In this document: positions 5,836-8,639 of the stretch, one piece after another
Numbering within the stretch: the stretch's first letter is position 1
Layout: every line of letters begins with the position of its first letter
NCBI GenBank assembly: GCA_021779695.1
Contig: JAJYAE010000185.1
Coordinates: forward strand, 1 to 8,639
Direction of reading: 5' to 3'
DNA length: 8,639 nucleotides
DNA from: Acidobacteriota bacterium
Lineage (GTDB): Bacteria > Acidobacteriota > Terriglobia > Terriglobales > Acidobacteriaceae
Notes under the pieces: generated by a model
What the model saw: only the letters and a program-made list of their open reading frames with translations
The model's database searches: none
What the model was told of the DNA's origin: nothing
Program-made: the position numbers and the translations under genes

Positions 5836-6582
5836 ATGAAACAGATTGGCTTCAGGCTTCGCGCAGTGAGATTGAAGTGGGGGCTCACCCTGCGTGAAGT
5901 GGAGGAGCGAAGCACAGTCATCGCGCAGGAATGGGGCAATCCATCCTATCGCATCTCCGCAAGCTGGCTGAACCGCGTCGAGCGGGAAGGCCGGGGCCTC
6001 TCTGCCGTGAAGCTGATCGTGCTTGGGGTCGTCTATAGCATTCCGCACGAACAACTGCTTGCCTATTGCCCGGCGGCAACTAAAGATTCATCGAGTCGCA
6101 ACTGTCCTTCGGGTCCCAATACAACGCTTCTCTTGACGAATGGACCGCTCGATGAGCACGCGCGGTTGTGGCTTCCCGACAGCATTGCAGCGGAGCCCAT
6201 CCCGGATGACACGACACTTCTTCCGCCAGAGGATCATCTGCCGAGTCATTACCGCCGCGGCATCATCGGACGCCGGGACAAAACGCTCGATCCAATGATT
6301 CGATCCGGGTCCATCGTTCTCATCAATATTCAGCGCCGCGCCATTGCCCACCGTAGAGAATGGACAAACGAATTCGATCGCCCGATCTACTTCCTTTTCA
6401 CCCATGCCGGCTATATGTGCGGCTGGTGCGAGCTTGACAAGAACGCAGAATGGCTGACTTTGGTTCCACATTCCCTGTCCTATGCCACCGCCCAGCGTTT
6501 GAGATACAGGAAAGATGTGGAAGTGATTGGCCGCGTCGCTGTCGTTCTTCTGCGCCTGGAAGAACCTCGTTCTGCGGCCTGA
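5836..6582 (+). CDS. XRE-type regulator with a degenerate S24 (LexA-fold) C-terminal domain
   Basis: The protein has 248 residues. Residues 5-70 form an XRE/Cro helix-turn-helix: FRLRAVRLKWGLTLREVEER, then SASWLNRVEREGRGLSAVKL and a closing LGVVYSI helix. Residues about 140-240 follow the S24 peptidase plan of LexA and phage repressors: RGIIGRRDKTLDPMIRSGSI, VLIN, a central GYMCGWCEL strand, and VIGRVAVVLLRLE. In active members the nucleophilic serine stands in a G-D-S-M-x-P motif. Here the place reads D-K-T-L-D-P, with threonine (T150). The general-base lysine is not found in the GYMCGWCEL strand. Self-cleavage is therefore unlikely, and the fold probably senses or dimerises. The protein is a DNA-binding transcription regulator in the cytoplasm. 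It follows the SANT/MerR-like gene and faces the membrane-protein operon, which is a plausible target. Confidence 0.8.
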   Translation: MKQIGFRLRAVRLKWGLTLREVEERSTVIAQEWGNPSYRISASWLNRVEREGRGLSAVKLIVLGVVYSIPHEQLLAYCPAATKDSSSRNCPSGPNTTLLLTNGPLDEHARLWLPDSIAAEPIPDDTTLLPPEDHLPSHYRRGIIGRRDKTLDPMIRSGSIVLINIQRRAIAHRREWTNEFDRPIYFLFTHAGYMCGWCELDKNAEWLTLVPHSLSYATAQRLRYRKDVEVIGRVAVVLLRLEEPRSAA

Positions 6583-6588
6583 TTGACA

Positions 6589-6606
6589 GTTGGGTCCGTG
6601 CCCGAC
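6589..6606 (+). terminator. Possible weak stem-loop after the XRE-S24 gene
   Basis: GTTGGG (6589-6594) can pair with CCCGAC (6601-6606), with one G-U pair and a six-base loop, starting seven bases after the stop. A run of five T comes only about 30 bases later, so this is not a textbook intrinsic terminator. It lies in the 83-base gap between two convergent genes, where termination in both directions is expected. Confidence 0.25.
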
Positions 6607-6665
6607 GATGCGAATGTGGCTCAACTTTTTGCGCCGACTTGCTGCACCAATCGGACTCCTTCTCC

Positions 6666-7232
6666 TCAGAGGGCCTTCTCCAAATCGGCTAGCATGGCAA
6701 GATTTCCTTGGTCGTAAAGAGCAAGAACCCTCCGCGTCATCAGATAGTACGTTGCGACCGCGCGCTGAGCATACATAGGAAAGGCGCCCTCCAGCTTCCC
6801 GGTCTTCTGAGCGCCTCGCAGCCTTTCCACGTGCCACTCGATCTCCCTGGCGCTCAGTCGCAGCTGTTCCGCAACGGCCAGCGCCTCCGGATACCACTGC
6901 TGAACGTAAAACGCGAGATCGATCAACACAGCGCAATTGGCCTCCAGCACTTCGAGACCTTCGAGACCGCCAACCAGCTTCCAGATTTGCGCCGGATCGA
7001 GCGTCGCGCTGGCTTCATCCCTTCTCTGTTGTCCGGATTCGTCAATAACGTCCAGTGCGACTTCCGCAATGGAGCCACGGTCCACAGCCGTCAACCGTTT
7101 CAAGAGGCTCTCCCAATCTCTTTGTGAGGACCTGCGGGCACGACGAAGGGAATATGCCGCGATCACCAGTAGGGCCGCCACAAGAATCGCGACCGCGATC
7201 AAAAAAATGACCGAGCGGCTGGTTACCATCAT
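6666..7232 (-). CDS. Single-pass membrane protein with a helical cytoplasmic domain, unknown function
   Basis: The protein has 188 residues. An N-terminal membrane helix (about 7-28, SVIFLIAVAILVAALLVIAA) is followed by a basic stop-transfer stretch (YSLRRARR), which suggests that the rest lies in the cytoplasm. The remaining 155 residues are largely helical, with segments such as IWKLVGGLEGLEVLEANCAV, then YVQQWYPEALAVAEQLRLSA and YAQRAVATYYLMTRRVLALY. No catalytic motif is seen. The ATG at 7232 overlaps the stop of the upstream seven-helix protein by four bases (ATGA), and a GAGGAA lies just before it, so the two are probably translationally coupled and may form a complex. It could be an adaptor that passes a signal from the membrane protein. 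No family name is recognised. Confidence 0.75.
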   Translation of the reverse strand: MMVTSRSVIFLIAVAILVAALLVIAAYSLRRARRSSQRDWESLLKRLTAVDRGSIAEVALDVIDESGQQRRDEASATLDPAQIWKLVGGLEGLEVLEANCAVLIDLAFYVQQWYPEALAVAEQLRLSAREIEWHVERLRGAQKTGKLEGAFPMYAQRAVATYYLMTRRVLALYDQGNLAMLADLEKAL

Positions 7233-8005
7233 TTCCTCACACTAATTCTTTCAAGATCAGAGTCCACCACATTCTGCAACCGGATCAACTGCCCGCGCAA
7301 ACTGTCAGGCAGCTTTCTCGGATCCGGTGCGTTGCGCCAGAGCATGACAATCCAATAAGCAACGCAGATCAGATAGGCGCTCATGCGGAAGTGAGACAGC
7401 AGAGCGTAAGCCTGCGTATTCCGGCCCACGCCGAAGTAGCTGTGCCCTGTGTCAATTACCAGGTCGATGATGGAATAGACGCCAAGCCCTTGCACAATTC
7501 GAGCGACATGCGTTTTCCAGGGCAACCCTGCTTTGACTGAGAGGGCGATCATGCCGACAAAGATCTCACTCATCACGACCGATGAAAAGAAGTTGCCCTT
7601 GATCACGACGACTTGCATCCAAAGCCGGGCATGCGGCGCCGCCAGCCATGTCAGCCCCGCGGCAACAACAATCGTAACGGCCGCCATCCAGGCAAATGTG
7701 CCTCGTAAGTCGCGCGCCCATGAGCCGAGCGGGCGGAAGGTGTGGGAATACATTTCGTAGACGACCGCGAGTTGTAACACAGTGTCGAGTGTCCCAAGAG
7801 ACCAAAACGTGTAGAAATAGCTGGTCCTGTTTCCATGATGCTCGACGAAGTAAAGCGCAACAGTTCTTCCGATATTCGAGAGGATAAAAGACGTAAAAAT
7901 CGGGAAAATGCTTAAGCGGCGGCGGATCAGCAGGACCGAGAGAAGCGTGAGATGTGCCCCAAAGCCGGCCGCCCAGAACAGAAGTTCGAGACCAGTCAAA
8001 TGCAT
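7229..8005 (-). CDS. Seven-helix membrane protein, unknown function
   Basis: The protein has 258 residues. Hydrophobic segments lie at about 5-26, 31-53, 63-84, 103-122, 129-155, 168-186 and 205-226, giving seven membrane helices and a basic cytoplasmic tail (LWRNAPDPRKLPDSLRGQL). There is no signal peptide, retinal-binding lysine pattern, kinase or transporter motif that can be named. GGAGG eight bases before the ATG at 8005 is a strong ribosome binding site. It lies 50 bases downstream of the secreted-peptide gene and overlaps the next gene by ATGA, so the three probably form one transcript. A receptor-like or export role for the secreted peptide is possible, but it is inferred only from gene order. 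Confidence 0.8.
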   Translation of the reverse strand: MHLTGLELLFWAAGFGAHLTLLSVLLIRRRLSIFPIFTSFILSNIGRTVALYFVEHHGNRTSYFYTFWSLGTLDTVLQLAVVYEMYSHTFRPLGSWARDLRGTFAWMAAVTIVVAAGLTWLAAPHARLWMQVVVIKGNFFSSVVMSEIFVGMIALSVKAGLPWKTHVARIVQGLGVYSIIDLVIDTGHSYFGVGRNTQAYALLSHFRMSAYLICVAYWIVMLWRNAPDPRKLPDSLRGQLIRLQNVVDSDLERISVRK

Positions 8006-8055
8006 CTACATCCCCTCCGCCCGAACGGCCGCCACGGGGCGTCATGGACTGGATT

Positions 8056-8280
8056 CTACGCCAGATTGAGCAGAGTGAGAATGATGTTCACGATGTCTGG
8101 GTCAATTGGCTCTGGATCGGTTCCAGTGATTCCATCCGAGGTTGAGGATGAGGAGCTGGCGGCTGTTGATGAGGGGGTGGAAGTTTGTCCCGTACTTGAA
8201 GCGAACGCCCGGCCGCCAGGACCGGCCAACAGCACGAGGAGCAGAGTGAATGCAAGTTTGCGAACAGTATTTTTGGACAT
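8056..8280 (-). CDS. Small secreted Ser/Thr-rich peptide precursor
   Basis: The protein has 74 residues. The start MSKNTVRKLAFTLLLVLLAG has lysine and arginine followed by a leucine-rich core, and ends GGRAFASS, a Sec signal peptide with an A-F-A cleavage site near residue 27. The mature part is about 46 residues without cysteine. It has a low-complexity Ser/Thr/Ala stretch (about 29-47) and a distinct end, GTDPEPIDPDIVNIILTLLN followed by LA, which is acidic then amphipathic or hydrophobic. This layout (leader, flexible linker, compact C-terminal segment) would fit a processed peptide, a small surface protein or a tail-anchored extracytoplasmic peptide. AAGGAG eight bases before the ATG is a strong ribosome binding site. 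It is the first gene of an operon with two membrane proteins. No family is recognised. Confidence 0.75.
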   Translation of the reverse strand: MSKNTVRKLAFTLLLVLLAGPGGRAFASSTGQTSTPSSTAASSSSSTSDGITGTDPEPIDPDIVNIILTLLNLA

Positions 8281-8547
8281 GGGGAAGTCTCCTTTTCCGG
8301 CGCAAATGTGCGCTGGGGCGGAGACTAAAGATCGCGAGCGAAGAATCCGACGTATTCGTTCAGCTGGTTGCTCATGTGCAACTGCGAGCGGCCATCGGTC
8401 ACTTACTCGCTCATTTAGTTGGGTTCATAGAGCGTTCAATCGACCGCAAATACGCAATAGGTCATTGTTGCGCGGTTTCGCATAGGCAACAGAAGAGCCG
8501 ATTTCATTGACAGCCGATCGAATAGATTTGATGGCGGAGGACTTGAG
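8281..8547. promoter_or_regulatory. Leader and promoter region of the secreted-peptide operon
   Basis: These 267 bases contain the ribosome binding site AAGGAG (minus strand, 8289-8294) and should hold the operon promoter. No strong -35/-10 pair was found. Weak candidates on the minus strand include TTGAAC followed 16 bases later by TAAATG. Frames on both strands stay open here, but without a good start. One minus-strand frame enters from the right edge and ends at 8425 (end RICGRLNAL); it could be the tail of an upstream gene but is not convincing. A TTGACA at 8507-8512 on the plus strand has no matching -10. Confidence 0.35.
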
Positions 8548-8639
8548 ATGCGAATGCCGGCCTATGTGCACCGGGGGCATGAACGCCGCGCGATGCGCCT
8601 TACACATCGAGGCGGTGAGCTTGGTAAAGCTTGTCGATG
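8548..8639 (+). CDS. Possible start of a gene that leaves the window
   Basis: An ATG at 8548 has a perfect GGAGG seven bases upstream (8536-8540) and opens a frame that stays open to the window end: about 30 codons beginning MRMPAYVHRGHERRAMRLTH. The residues are strongly basic. A competing frame from an ATG at 8531 is also open to the edge and gives a cysteine-containing start (LRCECRPMC). Neither is recognisable. The ribosome binding site is the main support. It would be divergent from the secreted-peptide operon. Confidence 0.25.
   Translation, partial: MRMPAYVHRGHERRAMRLTHRGGELGKACR

Noticed and set aside
6088..6936. Minus-strand 282-residue frame
   Set aside because: It is antisense to the XRE-S24 gene and overlaps the end of the single-pass membrane protein gene in another frame. 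Its composition is arginine- and glycine-rich, typical of a shadow frame.

Overview
The window suggests a moderately GC-rich soil-type bacterium, most likely an acidobacterium. This is inferred from gene style: a sigma-like/zinc-finger anti-sigma pair, an XRE-S24 regulator, and small secreted and multi-pass membrane proteins of unknown function. There is no rRNA or other phylogenetic marker, so the assignment is tentative. No tRNA, rRNA or CRISPR array was seen.

Region 1 (1-1373) is accessory and damaged. The left edge holds the 5' end of an IS5-family transposase on the minus strand. Its element appears to end at about position 240, at a CTAG site, and to have removed the start of a plus-strand gene (243-782). 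That gene encodes an alpha-helical protein with a HEPN-like RNALVH motif. Its base composition is visibly more AT-rich than the rest of the window. About 590 bases without a convincing gene follow.

Region 2 (1374-2873) holds one aminoglycoside-phosphotransferase-fold kinase with an unassigned N-terminal domain of 120 or more residues and an uncertain start.

Region 3 (2908-5751) is regulatory. A minus-strand operon encodes a sigma-70-like factor followed by a zinc-finger (HxxxCxxC) anti-sigma-like protein. Diverging from it is a plus-strand gene for a two-domain DNA-binding protein (SANT/Myb-like plus MerR-like helix-turn-helix). After that come two small, less certain genes: a possible lipoprotein or membrane peptide, and a 96-residue protein that overlaps it.

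Region 4 (5836-8280) pairs an XRE-S24 (LexA-fold) regulator, whose catalytic Ser-Lys dyad looks lost, with a convergent minus-strand operon. That operon encodes a small secreted Ser/Thr-rich peptide, a seven-helix membrane protein and a single-pass membrane protein. The last two genes overlap by an ATGA.

Region 5 (8281-8639) is the leader of the secreted-peptide gene and the start of a possible plus-strand gene that runs off the window.

The density of regulators around a small exported peptide and two unknown membrane proteins is the most interesting aspect. A working hypothesis is an envelope or peptide-signalling cassette in which the secreted product and the membrane proteins are controlled by the sigma/anti-sigma pair and the two DNA-binding proteins. 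The sequence shows the layout and domain types; the functional link between the parts is inference.
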